The notes below the pieces were generated by a model. That model had not been told where the DNA came from. It worked only from the letters and a program-made list of their open reading frames with translations, and did not search any database. Positions 52,325 to 62,445 of a stretch of 64,000 nt of DNA are shown piece by piece. Within the stretch, counting starts at the first letter, position 1. Every line of letters starts with the position of its first letter. The translations under genes were made by a program, and so were the position numbers. This DNA is from DATKMK01 sp035541895 (GTDB lineage Bacteria; Desulfobacterota; Binatia; HRBIN30; JACQVA1). Location of the stretch: NCBI GenBank assembly GCA_035541895.1, contig DATKMK010000013.1:61877-125876 (forward strand), read 5' to 3'.

Positions 52325-54892
52325 ATGAGCCAATCTGGAGTCGCCGTGGCGCTGGCGGACCGGCGCATCGCACAAGACGACGCTGGGCGGCAGCCCAAAG
52401 CCAAAGGCAAGTTTCTGTTTCGCGGCAGTGAGAAGTTCTTTCTGCGCGCGGTGTCGTATGGGCCGTTCGCCCCCGCCTCGCACGGCACGCAATTCCCCGA
52501 GCGCGACATGGTCAAGCGCGACTTCGCACTGATGCGCGACTTGGGTGCCAACTGCTTTCGCACGTTCACTCCGCCGCCCGAATGGCTGCTCGATCTCGCC
52601 GCCGACAATGATCTGGTGGTGCTGACCGGTTTGCCGTGGACCGAGCACGTCTGTTTTCTCGACGACGCGCATGTGACCGCCGAAATCCGCGAGGCGGTTG
52701 CGGAAGGGGCCCGGGGTCTCGCGGGCCATCCCGCGGTCTTTGCCATGTTGGTCGGCAACGAGATTCCACCCGACATCGTTCGCTGGCACGGGCCGGAGCG
52801 TGTGCGGACGTTCCTGCAGGAGCTGTACGATCAAACCAAACAAATCGCGCCCGATACGCTGGTGAGTTACGCCAACTTTCCCTCGACCGAATATCTCGAC
52901 GTCGAGTTCCTCGATTTCATCTCCTTCAATGTCTACCTCCACCGTGAGCGCGATTTTCGCAGCTACCTGTCGCGCCTGCAGAACCTCGCGAAGGACAAGC
53001 CGTTGGTGTTGACCGAGTTCGGTCTCGATTCGATGCGCGAGGGCGCCGCCGAGCAGGCCGAGATTCTGTCGTGGCAGGTGCGTGCAGCGTTCGAAAGCGG
53101 CGTAGCGGGCACCTGCATCTTTGCATGGACCGATGATTGGTTCACCGGCGGCTTTCAAGTCGAAGATTGGGCGTTCGGTCTGGTTGACCGCGCGCGCCAC
53201 AAAAAACCGGCCTTTCATGCCGTGCAGAAGCTCTACCACGGCGAGTTGCCGCCGCCCCTACCTGTGTCCCCAAAGATCTCGATCGTGATCTGCGCGTACA
53301 ATGCCGAGCGCACCATGGACGCCTGTATGGCGTCGCTGCGCGAGCTGCGCTATCCGAACTACGAGGTCATCGTGGTTGACGATGGCTCGACGGACTCGAC
53401 CCGGGCGATCGCCGAGCGCTATCCGGAAGCCAAAGTGATTGCGCAGCCGAACAAAGGGCTCAGCGTGGCGCGCAACGTTGGCGCCGAGGCGGCGACGGGC
53501 GACATCATCGCGTACACGGATTCCGATTGCGTGGTCGATCCCGACTGGCTCACGTACTTGGCGTACAAGTTTGAGCACAACGGTTTCATCGCCGTCGGCG
53601 GCCCGAACCTGCCGCCGCCCGAGGACGCGCGTATCCCCGCCTGTGTCGCCGTCTCGCCCGGCGGACCGACGCACGTGCTGCTCAATGACGAAGTGGCCGA
53701 GCACATTCCCGGCTGCAACATGGCGTTTCGGCGCACGGCGCTAGAAGCGGTCCACGGGTTTGATCCGATCTATCGTGCGGCGGGCGACGACGTCGACCTG
53801 TGTTGGCGTCTGCAGAACCTCGGGCATCCGATCGGCTTCAGCCCCGCGGCGATGGTGTGGCATTTCCGCCGCAATACGATCCGCGCCTATTTGCGCCAGC
53901 AGATGGGATACGGCAAGGCGGAGGCGCTGCTGTATTTCAAGCATCCCTATCGCTTCAATCTGCTCGGGCAGTCGCAATGGCTGGGGCGCATCTACGGCGA
54001 TTTGACCACCTCCTTGTTCTCGCGCCGCCCGGTGATCTACCACGGCGTATTCGGCCGCGGGCTGTTTCAGACCCTCTACGAAGCGCCGTCGTCGTTGCTG
54101 TCGTACATCCCGTTCACGCTTGAATGGAATGTCGTCGGGCTGGTGCTGTTGATCGGTGCGTTGCTGGCCGGAAAGTGGGTGGCGCTCGCTGCCTTGCCGC
54201 TGGTGACGTCGGTGACGTGGGCGGCGGCCACCGCGTGGCGCGCGCGGCTCGAGCCGAAATACGATGGCCTCGGGTCGCGGCTGCTCATCACCACCCTGGT
54301 GTACCTTGGACCGTTGATGCGCAGCGCGCAGCGGTACGTGTGGCGGCTGCAAGGTGCCGCCCCGGTCGAGCGCATCGGGGTCGAGGGGCCGCTGCAGAAG
54401 CCGACGATCCGCTGGCGCGCGTGGCAGTTCTTCCTCTCGTACTGGTCCGACCAGGGGCAGGAGAAGGAGCAGCTCCTCGAGTCGGTGATGCAGTTCTTGA
54501 TCGTACGCAAGCACCTGGTGGCGATCGATCAAGGTTGGAACGATTGGGACGTCGAAGTCTACCGCGGCGTGTGGTCGAAGGCCGATCTCAAAGTCGCGGT
54601 GGAAAATCACGGTGGGCCGAAGCGGTTGTTCCGGGTTCGGTGCGGCGTCCGGCTGTCGTTTCTGTCGAAGATCGCGTTGCTGGTACTCCCGGCGTTCGTT
54701 GCCTTGGGGCTGACGGTGCGCGCGCCCGAGATCGCGGAAGTCGCCGGCGTACTCGCGGCCATCACCGTGGGGGTGATCGCGTTCGAAACGGTTCGACTGG
54801 GGCGCGTGATGTACCACGTGCTGGAGATGGTCGCGAAGTCGATCGGGCTCTCTCCCGCAGACGCGGGCGCGCGCGAGGTCTCTGGCGCGTGA
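52325..54892 (+). CDS. glycoside-hydrolase / GT2 glycosyltransferase fusion, membrane-anchored
   Basis: An 855-residue two-domain protein. Residues ~30-310 are a TIM-barrel glycoside hydrolase-like domain (GH2/GH5 clan): the acid/base Glu is in MLVGNEIPPDI (about residue 143) and the likely nucleophile in LVLTEFGLDS (about 229). From about residue 315 a GT-A family 2 domain begins: SIVICAYNAERTMDA, VVDDGSTDSTRA, DSDCVVDPDW (DxD-like), GCNMAFRR and GDDVDLCWRLQNLG. Hydrophobic segments after residue ~590 place it at the membrane. The pairing of hydrolase and transferase in one chain suggests chain editing or transglycosylation coupled to polymer synthesis. First gene of the glycan operon. Confidence 0.88.
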   Translation: MSQSGVAVALADRRIAQDDAGRQPKAKGKFLFRGSEKFFLRAVSYGPFAPASHGTQFPERDMVKRDFALMRDLGANCFRTFTPPPEWLLDLAADNDLVVLTGLPWTEHVCFLDDAHVTAEIREAVAEGARGLAGHPAVFAMLVGNEIPPDIVRWHGPERVRTFLQELYDQTKQIAPDTLVSYANFPSTEYLDVEFLDFISFNVYLHRERDFRSYLSRLQNLAKDKPLVLTEFGLDSMREGAAEQAEILSWQVRAAFESGVAGTCIFAWTDDWFTGGFQVEDWAFGLVDRARHKKPAFHAVQKLYHGELPPPLPVSPKISIVICAYNAERTMDACMASLRELRYPNYEVIVVDDGSTDSTRAIAERYPEAKVIAQPNKGLSVARNVGAEAATGDIIAYTDSDCVVDPDWLTYLAYKFEHNGFIAVGGPNLPPPEDARIPACVAVSPGGPTHVLLNDEVAEHIPGCNMAFRRTALEAVHGFDPIYRAAGDDVDLCWRLQNLGHPIGFSPAAMVWHFRRNTIRAYLRQQMGYGKAEALLYFKHPYRFNLLGQSQWLGRIYGDLTTSLFSRRPVIYHGVFGRGLFQTLYEAPSSLLSYIPFTLEWNVVGLVLLIGALLAGKWVALAALPLVTSVTWAAATAWRARLEPKYDGLGSRLLITTLVYLGPLMRSAQRYVWRLQGAAPVERIGVEGPLQKPTIRWRAWQFFLSYWSDQGQEKEQLLESVMQFLIVRKHLVAIDQGWNDWDVEVYRGVWSKADLKVAVENHGGPKRLFRVRCGVRLSFLSKIALLVLPAFVALGLTVRAPEIAEVAGVLAAITVGVIAFETVRLGRVMYHVLEMVAKSIGLSPADAGAREVSGA

Positions 54893-54947
54893 CGCTGCGC
54901 GCGAGACGATTGGCCGGAGTCGGCTTCGGCCGGTAACCGCGACCGCC

Positions 54948-56723
54948 GTGCTGCACAAAGTCCTCCGCTACATTTGGCCGTATCGCGTCCCGTTTGCGCT
55001 CGCGGTGCTGCAAGTGCTGGCCATCACCGGCCTCGAAATGCTCAAGCCGTGGCCGCTCAAGATCGTGATCGACTACGCGATCACCGACACGCCCGCGCCG
55101 TGGCCCGTGCTGCACGATCTCTCGTCCCGCGATCTGCTCGCCTGCGCGACCGCGGGATTGATCGCCATCTACGTCCTCTTGGGCGTCGTGGCGGTCTGGA
55201 ACAACTACACGACCATCTCCATCGGACAGGGCATGGTCAACGATCTGCGCAGTCAACTATATGCGCATCTCCAACGCTTGTCGCTCGCCTTCCACACCAC
55301 CGCGTCGGTGGGCGACCTGATCTATCGCGTGACCGCCGATACCTATGCGATTCAAACCCTGGCGATGAACGGGCTGTTCCCGATCCTCGCGGCGGCCACC
55401 CTGCTCGGAGGCATGTTCGTGATCATGGTGCGGATCGACGTCTACCTCACCGTGATCTCGCTCGCGGTCTGTCCATTGTTGTTGTTGGCGATCGCGGCGA
55501 TGAACCGGCGCATGAGCGCGATCGCCGTGCAGGCGCGCGAGCGCGAAAGCGCGGTCTACCAGCACGTCCAGCGCAGCATGGCGGCGATCAAAGTGGTGCA
55601 AGCGTTCTCGCGCGAAGTCGACGAGCATCGCGCCTTCGTCGCGCACAGCATCGCCAGTTTGCGCAGCAGCCTGCGTTTGTACACGTTTCAAACCGCGTAC
55701 GGCGCCTTTACCAATGTGGTGGTTGCGGGTGGCACCGCGCTGGTGGTCTGGGTGGCCACTCGCCACGTGTGGGCGCACACCCTCAGCGTCGGCGACATGG
55801 TGGTGTTCGTCAGCTATCTCGGCGCGCTCTACGGTCCGCTCAATTCCATCATTCAGACGGTGGGTATGATTCAGGGCGCCAAGGCGGGCGTGCGACGGGT
55901 ATTCGAGATTCTCGACACCGCGTCGCAAGTGCCCGATGGTCGACGCGACCTGATCTCAAGGAACGCGGCAGTGGAATTCTCGCATGTGCACTTCGCGTAC
56001 AGCGCCGGGCGCCCGGCGTTGCAAGACGTCAGCTTCAACGCTCGCCCGGGAGAAGTAATCGCGATCGTCGGCCCGACGGGGGCGGGCAAGAGCACGCTGA
56101 TCAGCTTGATTCCACGCTTCTACGACGTGACCGGTGGCGCGGTCAGAGTCGACGGCGTCGACGTGCGTGAATTCCGGCTCGATTCGTTGCGCCGCCATAT
56201 CAGCATGGTGTTGCAGCCGCCGATGGTGTTTCCGCTCACCATTCGCGAGAATATCGCGTACAGCGTGCCGGGCGCGAGCCACGCCGAGGTCGAACGAGCC
56301 GCACGCCTCGCGCAGGCGGACGCCTTCATCCGACGCCTCCCCGACGGCTACGACACCGTGATCGGCGAAGCCGGGGTGACGTTGTCGGAAGGTGAACGCC
56401 AGCGCCTCACGATCGCGCGCGCGCTGCTGCGCAACACGCCGATTTTGATTCTCGACGAACCGACCTCGTCGCTCGACGCGACCACCGAGGCCGCAATCCT
56501 GGAGAGCCTCGACACATTGATGAGCGGACGCACCACCTTCGTGATCGCGCATCGCTTGAGCACGGTGCGCCGCGCCGACGTGATTCTGGTCCTGCAGGAC
56601 GGGCGCATCGTCGAGCAGGGCAAGTTCGACGAGCTGGTCGCCCGCCGTGGCGCCTTCTACGAATTGTACGCGCATCAGTTCGGAATCGAGGAGCAATCGC
56701 CGGCCCGCGCCAGCCGCGTGTAA
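54948..56723 (+). CDS. ABC exporter with fused membrane and ATPase domains
   Basis: A 591-residue half-transporter from GTG 54948. Six membrane helices fill residues ~15-320. The ATPase has Walker A GPTGAGKST (about residue 375), signature LSEGERQR (about 478), Walker B ILILDEPTSSLD and H-loop IAHRLSTV. The fold is that of MsbA/lipid and glycolipid exporters, dimerising to pump a lipid-linked or hydrophobic substrate. The signature LSEGE is a mild variant of LSGGQ. It lies 55 bp after the hydrolase/transferase gene and 44 bp before the first GT-like paralogue, so the exported molecule is likely the product of those enzymes. Confidence 0.94.
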   Translation: MLHKVLRYIWPYRVPFALAVLQVLAITGLEMLKPWPLKIVIDYAITDTPAPWPVLHDLSSRDLLACATAGLIAIYVLLGVVAVWNNYTTISIGQGMVNDLRSQLYAHLQRLSLAFHTTASVGDLIYRVTADTYAIQTLAMNGLFPILAAATLLGGMFVIMVRIDVYLTVISLAVCPLLLLAIAAMNRRMSAIAVQARERESAVYQHVQRSMAAIKVVQAFSREVDEHRAFVAHSIASLRSSLRLYTFQTAYGAFTNVVVAGGTALVVWVATRHVWAHTLSVGDMVVFVSYLGALYGPLNSIIQTVGMIQGAKAGVRRVFEILDTASQVPDGRRDLISRNAAVEFSHVHFAYSAGRPALQDVSFNARPGEVIAIVGPTGAGKSTLISLIPRFYDVTGGAVRVDGVDVREFRLDSLRRHISMVLQPPMVFPLTIRENIAYSVPGASHAEVERAARLAQADAFIRRLPDGYDTVIGEAGVTLSEGERQRLTIARALLRNTPILILDEPTSSLDATTEAAILESLDTLMSGRTTFVIAHRLSTVRRADVILVLQDGRIVEQGKFDELVARRGAFYELYAHQFGIEEQSPARASRV

Positions 56724-56767
56724 CGCGCGCTAGCGACCGGCGGCGGGCGTCTGCCGCGGAAGCGAGA

Positions 56768-57940
56768 ATGAAGATCGTCGTCACCGGCTTGATCGCAACC
56801 TATCCGCTCGGCGGAGTGAGTTGGGACTATATCGCCTATGTCGCCGGGTTCGCGCGCCTCGGACACGAGGTGTTCTATCTCGAAGACACCGGCAACTGGT
56901 TCTACGATCCCCGCGCGCAAACATTCACCGACGATGTCGCCTTCAACATTCGCTACCTCGGCGACGCCTTCGCGTTTGCCGGGATCAACCTCGGCAATCG
57001 CTGGTCGGTGCGCAGCCCGGACGGTGTGTACCACGGTGCCCCACAGGCCGAGGTCGAACGCTTCTGCCGCAGCGCCGATCTGTTGCTCAACGTCTCCGGG
57101 GCGTGCTGGCTGCGCGACGGTTATCGTGGTGCCAGGCGAACCGCGTATCTCGACAGCGATCCGTGCTACAGCCAATCGAAGTTGATCGCGGTGGAACGCG
57201 GCACGGCGAGCGACGATGTCGCCTACTCGGTGGGATTGATCCGCGCGCACGATTGCTTCCTGACTTTTGCCGAAAACATTGGGCAGCCCTCCTGTCGCAT
57301 TCCCGATTGCGGGCTGCAGTGGATGCCGACGCGCCAGCCGATTGTCCTCGAACATTGGCCTGTGCAACGCGACCTGAGCGCCGCGGCGTTCACGACCGTG
57401 ATGTCGTGGAAGACCGACGTGACCTTGCCGTCGATCGACGGAACCACGTACGGCGGCAAGAACGTGGAGTTCGAGAAGTTCATCGAGCTGCCGCGACGCA
57501 CCCCGGCAGTGTTGGAGATTGCGGTGGCGGGCGACGCGCCGCGCGAACGGCTGCGCCAATGGGGATGGCGGGTCGTCGATCCGCAGCAGTATTCCAACAC
57601 CATGGTGGCGTACCGCGATTACCTCGGCCGCTCCCGCGGCGAATGGAGCGTGGCGAAGAACGCCTACGTTGCGTCGCGCAGCGGCTGGTTCAGTTGCCGC
57701 AGCGCAGCCTACTTGGCGCTCGGCAAGCCGGTGATCGTCGAAGACACCGGATTCCGCGCATACTACCCGACCGGGTCGGGTTTGTTGGCGTTCTCGACGA
57801 TGGACGAAGCGGTCGAAGCGCTCGCGGCGGTCAATCGCGACTATCGCCGGCACTGCGAGGCCGCGCGCGCGCTTGCCGAACGTGAGTTCGCCGCCGATCG
57901 CGTCTTGACGCAGTTATTGCAAACCATCGGGCTGGGATGA
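56768..57940 (+). CDS. glycosyltransferase-like protein, tandem copy 1
   Basis: A 390-residue protein with an N-terminal Rossmann-like half and a C-terminal half of the GT family 1 (GT-B) type. Signatures shared with copies 2 and 3: an opening VVTGLIATYPLGGVSWDYI, the DSDPCYSQSKL segment, and a C-terminal GWFSCRSAAYLALGKPVIVEDTGF. The last segment resembles the nucleotide-sugar site of family 1 transferases. No signal peptide. Its stop overlaps copy 2 (ATGA), so translation is coupled. Confidence 0.75.
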   Translation: MKIVVTGLIATYPLGGVSWDYIAYVAGFARLGHEVFYLEDTGNWFYDPRAQTFTDDVAFNIRYLGDAFAFAGINLGNRWSVRSPDGVYHGAPQAEVERFCRSADLLLNVSGACWLRDGYRGARRTAYLDSDPCYSQSKLIAVERGTASDDVAYSVGLIRAHDCFLTFAENIGQPSCRIPDCGLQWMPTRQPIVLEHWPVQRDLSAAAFTTVMSWKTDVTLPSIDGTTYGGKNVEFEKFIELPRRTPAVLEIAVAGDAPRERLRQWGWRVVDPQQYSNTMVAYRDYLGRSRGEWSVAKNAYVASRSGWFSCRSAAYLALGKPVIVEDTGFRAYYPTGSGLLAFSTMDEAVEALAAVNRDYRRHCEAARALAEREFAADRVLTQLLQTIGLG

Positions 57941-59094
57941 GTGCGAAACGGATCATGATCGGGGGGGCGATCGGGCATCACCCGATCGGCGGCTCGGGCA
58001 ACGCGTGGGCGTTCCTGCAGTACATCCTTGGCTTCCGCGCGCTCGGCTTCGACACGTTTTACGTCGAGCACCTCGAAGCGAAATCGTGCTGGGACGACCA
58101 GTGGAACGTCGTCCCGTTCGTCGACAGCGTGAACGCGCGCTATGTCGCGGCGCTCGCGCAGCGTTTCGGTCTCGAGGGGACGGTCGCGTTGCTCGATGAG
58201 GAGAGTTCGGCGTATGTCGGGTTGTCGCATGCGGACGTGCAGCGGCTCGCACGCGATGCGGATGTGTTCATCAACATGTCCGGTCGTTTTCATGTGCGCG
58301 AGGTGCTGGCGGCCGCGCGGCGGCGCATGTATCTCGACATGGATCCCGGCTTCACGCAGATTTGGCAGGAACAATACGACGTCGACATGAACCTCCGCGG
58401 TCACGATGTCTACGTCACCGTCGGCCCGTTTCTCGGCACGGACAAGTCTCCGTTGCCGACCGGTGGCGTGCAATGGAAACATACGCTGCCGCCGGTCGTG
58501 ATCGAAGAATGGCAGACCGATGTGGCGGCCGGTTCGACGTACACGACGGTTGCCGATTGGCGAGGCTACGGCGCGGTGGAGTGGCAGGGCGTGTGGTACG
58601 GCCAGAAGGCGCAGGAGTTCGCGCGACTGATCGATGTGCCGAGTCGCGTGAACGTGCCGATGGAGATCTGTCTCGCCATCCATCCCGACGAAGCCGATCG
58701 AGCGATGTTGACTGAGCACGGGTGGCGGTTGAGCGAGCCGCGTGCGCGTGCTGCGACGCCGGACGCGTATCGCGAATACATCTGGCAGTCGCGCGGCGAA
58801 TTCAGTGCGGCGAAGCATGGGTACGTTGCCGGCCGCACCGGTTGGTTCAGCGACCGCAGCGCGTGTTACCTGGCCGCCGGTCGTCCGGTAATTCTGCAAG
58901 ACACCGGCTTCAGTCAGTACTTGCCGGCCGGCCGGGGTTTGCTGGCGTTCGATGATCCCGACCGGGCGATTGACGCGATCCGTATGGTTGAAGCGGACTA
59001 CGCCGCCCATGCCGCCGCCGCGCGCGCGATCGCGCGTGAGCACTTCGACGCACGGCGTGTCTTGCCCCACTTGCTGGAGCTGGCCGGGCTGTGA
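57937..59094 (+). CDS. glycosyltransferase-like protein, tandem copy 2
   Basis: A 385-residue paralogue. N-terminal IMIGGAIGHHPIGGSGNAWAF, mid MYLDMDPGFTQIWQ, C-terminal GWFSDRSACYLAAGRPVILQ and DTGFSQYLPAGRGLLAF. It differs from copy 1 mostly in the middle, and shares with copy 3 the C-terminal motif nearly word for word. It is coupled to copies 1 (ATGA) and 3 (GTGA). Confidence 0.75.
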   Translation: MSAKRIMIGGAIGHHPIGGSGNAWAFLQYILGFRALGFDTFYVEHLEAKSCWDDQWNVVPFVDSVNARYVAALAQRFGLEGTVALLDEESSAYVGLSHADVQRLARDADVFINMSGRFHVREVLAAARRRMYLDMDPGFTQIWQEQYDVDMNLRGHDVYVTVGPFLGTDKSPLPTGGVQWKHTLPPVVIEEWQTDVAAGSTYTTVADWRGYGAVEWQGVWYGQKAQEFARLIDVPSRVNVPMEICLAIHPDEADRAMLTEHGWRLSEPRARAATPDAYREYIWQSRGEFSAAKHGYVAGRTGWFSDRSACYLAAGRPVILQDTGFSQYLPAGRGLLAFDDPDRAIDAIRMVEADYAAHAAAARAIAREHFDARRVLPHLLELAGL

Positions 59095-60248
59095 GCGCCG
59101 ACAAGGTCATCGTCTCGGGCTACTTGGTGCGCTGCCCGCTGGGTGGCTACGCGTGGCAAATTCTGCACTACCTGCTTGGCTTGCGGGAGCTCGGATTCGA
59201 TCCCTACTTCTACGAAGACAACCGCCACTTCTGGGATTGCTACGATCCAAGCCGCGGCGGCATCACCGACGATCCAGGTAGCGGTGTTGCCTTCGTGACC
59301 CGGTTCTTTGGGGGCTACGGCTTGGAGCGAAACTGGGGCTTCTTCGACGCAGCGCGTGATCGCAGTTACGGACTGTCGAGCGCCGAACGCACCGCGCTCA
59401 TCAATGACGCGCGCCTCGTCATCAATTTGGCCGGCGTCAATCGCTGGCCGACGCGCGTGCCCGGCCAGCGCCATATCTTCATCGACCTCGATCCGGGCTA
59501 CACGCAAATCAAGGCGGCGAGCGGCGACCGCGCGCTGTTGGAGCTGTTGGCTGAGGCAGACGTGCACTTCACCCTCGGCGAGAACATCGGACGCCCGGAT
59601 TGTCGCGTGCCGACTGCGGGAATCGAGTGGCGGCCGACCCGCCAACCTGTGGTCGTGGATCTGTGGAGTCCGCAGCCCGCGAGTGCGACCGCGGCGTACA
59701 CCACGATCGGCAAGTGGGACGACCAAGGCCGCGACGTGCGGTTCGAGGGCGAGACCTACGCGTGGCGCAAGCGGGTCGAGTGGATGAAATTCATCGAGTT
59801 GCCACAGCGTACCGGCGAGCGCTTCGAGGTCGCCATGCACGTGCAGGCGAACCGAGACGATTTCGATCGCATGCAACGTCACGGCTGGCGCATGTGCGAT
59901 CCGATCGCGGTGTCGGCGGATGCCGACGTGTATCGTCAGTTCATCCAGCAGTCGAAAGGTGAGTTCACCGTCGCCAAAGATCTCAACGTCCGTCTCGCGA
60001 CCGGCTGGTTCAGCGACCGCGGCGCCTGTTATCTCGCTGCCGGTCGGCCGGTGGTAACGCAAGACACCGGCTTCGACCGCGTGCTTCCGACCGGCAAGGG
60101 GCTGTTCAGCTATCGAACCGTGGACGAGGCGGCCGCGGCGTTTGAGAGCATTCGCGTCGACTATGCCGGCGCGGCGCGCGCGGCGCGGGAGATTGCACTC
60201 ACCTACTTTCGCGCCGATGTCGTGTTGCGCGAACTCCTGAACGTGTAA
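59091..60248 (+). CDS. glycosyltransferase-like protein, tandem copy 3
   Basis: A 385-residue paralogue from GTG 59091, overlapping the previous stop (GTGA). N-terminal VIVSGYLVRCPLGGYAWQIL, mid IFIDLDPGYTQIKAA, C-terminal GWFSDRGACYLAAGRPVVTQ and DTGFDRVLPTGKGLFSY. The GENIGRPDCRVPTAGIEWRP segment matches copy 1 (AENIGQPSCRIPDCGLQWMP) better than copy 2. Last gene of the operon; 141 bp separate it from acs. Confidence 0.75.
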   Translation: MSADKVIVSGYLVRCPLGGYAWQILHYLLGLRELGFDPYFYEDNRHFWDCYDPSRGGITDDPGSGVAFVTRFFGGYGLERNWGFFDAARDRSYGLSSAERTALINDARLVINLAGVNRWPTRVPGQRHIFIDLDPGYTQIKAASGDRALLELLAEADVHFTLGENIGRPDCRVPTAGIEWRPTRQPVVVDLWSPQPASATAAYTTIGKWDDQGRDVRFEGETYAWRKRVEWMKFIELPQRTGERFEVAMHVQANRDDFDRMQRHGWRMCDPIAVSADADVYRQFIQQSKGEFTVAKDLNVRLATGWFSDRGACYLAAGRPVVTQDTGFDRVLPTGKGLFSYRTVDEAAAAFESIRVDYAGAARAAREIALTYFRADVVLRELLNV

Positions 60249-60389
60249 TCTCATCGGCGCGTGCTGCGCGCGACTTGGGCTGTCCTGGACAGTACGCCTG
60301 GAACCGCCAGCGGTCTACGGCTTGAACCCGCGCAAGGCCTGTGAAAGAGGAGTGCGGCGACCGATCAGTCGGTGACGCTGGGAGCGACC

Positions 60390-62339
<1,950 letters not shown>

Positions 62340-62410
62340 CGGGTGCGCCTGCCCGCGTCCGGATCGCCGATGGCGTATCGTCGAATTCAAAGCGTTGGTT
62401 GAACACTCCG

Positions 62411-62445
62411 GCGATAAGCCATCAGCGATAAGCCATCAGCCAGCG
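62411..62445. repeat. family B repeat abutting the cysS start
   Basis: GCGATAAGCCATCAGC is repeated almost exactly twice, followed by CAGCG, and runs straight into the cysS ATG at 62446. It replaces any recognisable ribosome-binding site. Confidence 0.7.

Noticed and set aside
52325..60248. Interpreting the glycan cluster as a cellulose synthase locus
   Set aside because: No BcsB, BcsC or PilZ domain, and the fusion lacks the processive QxxRW-type synthase signature.
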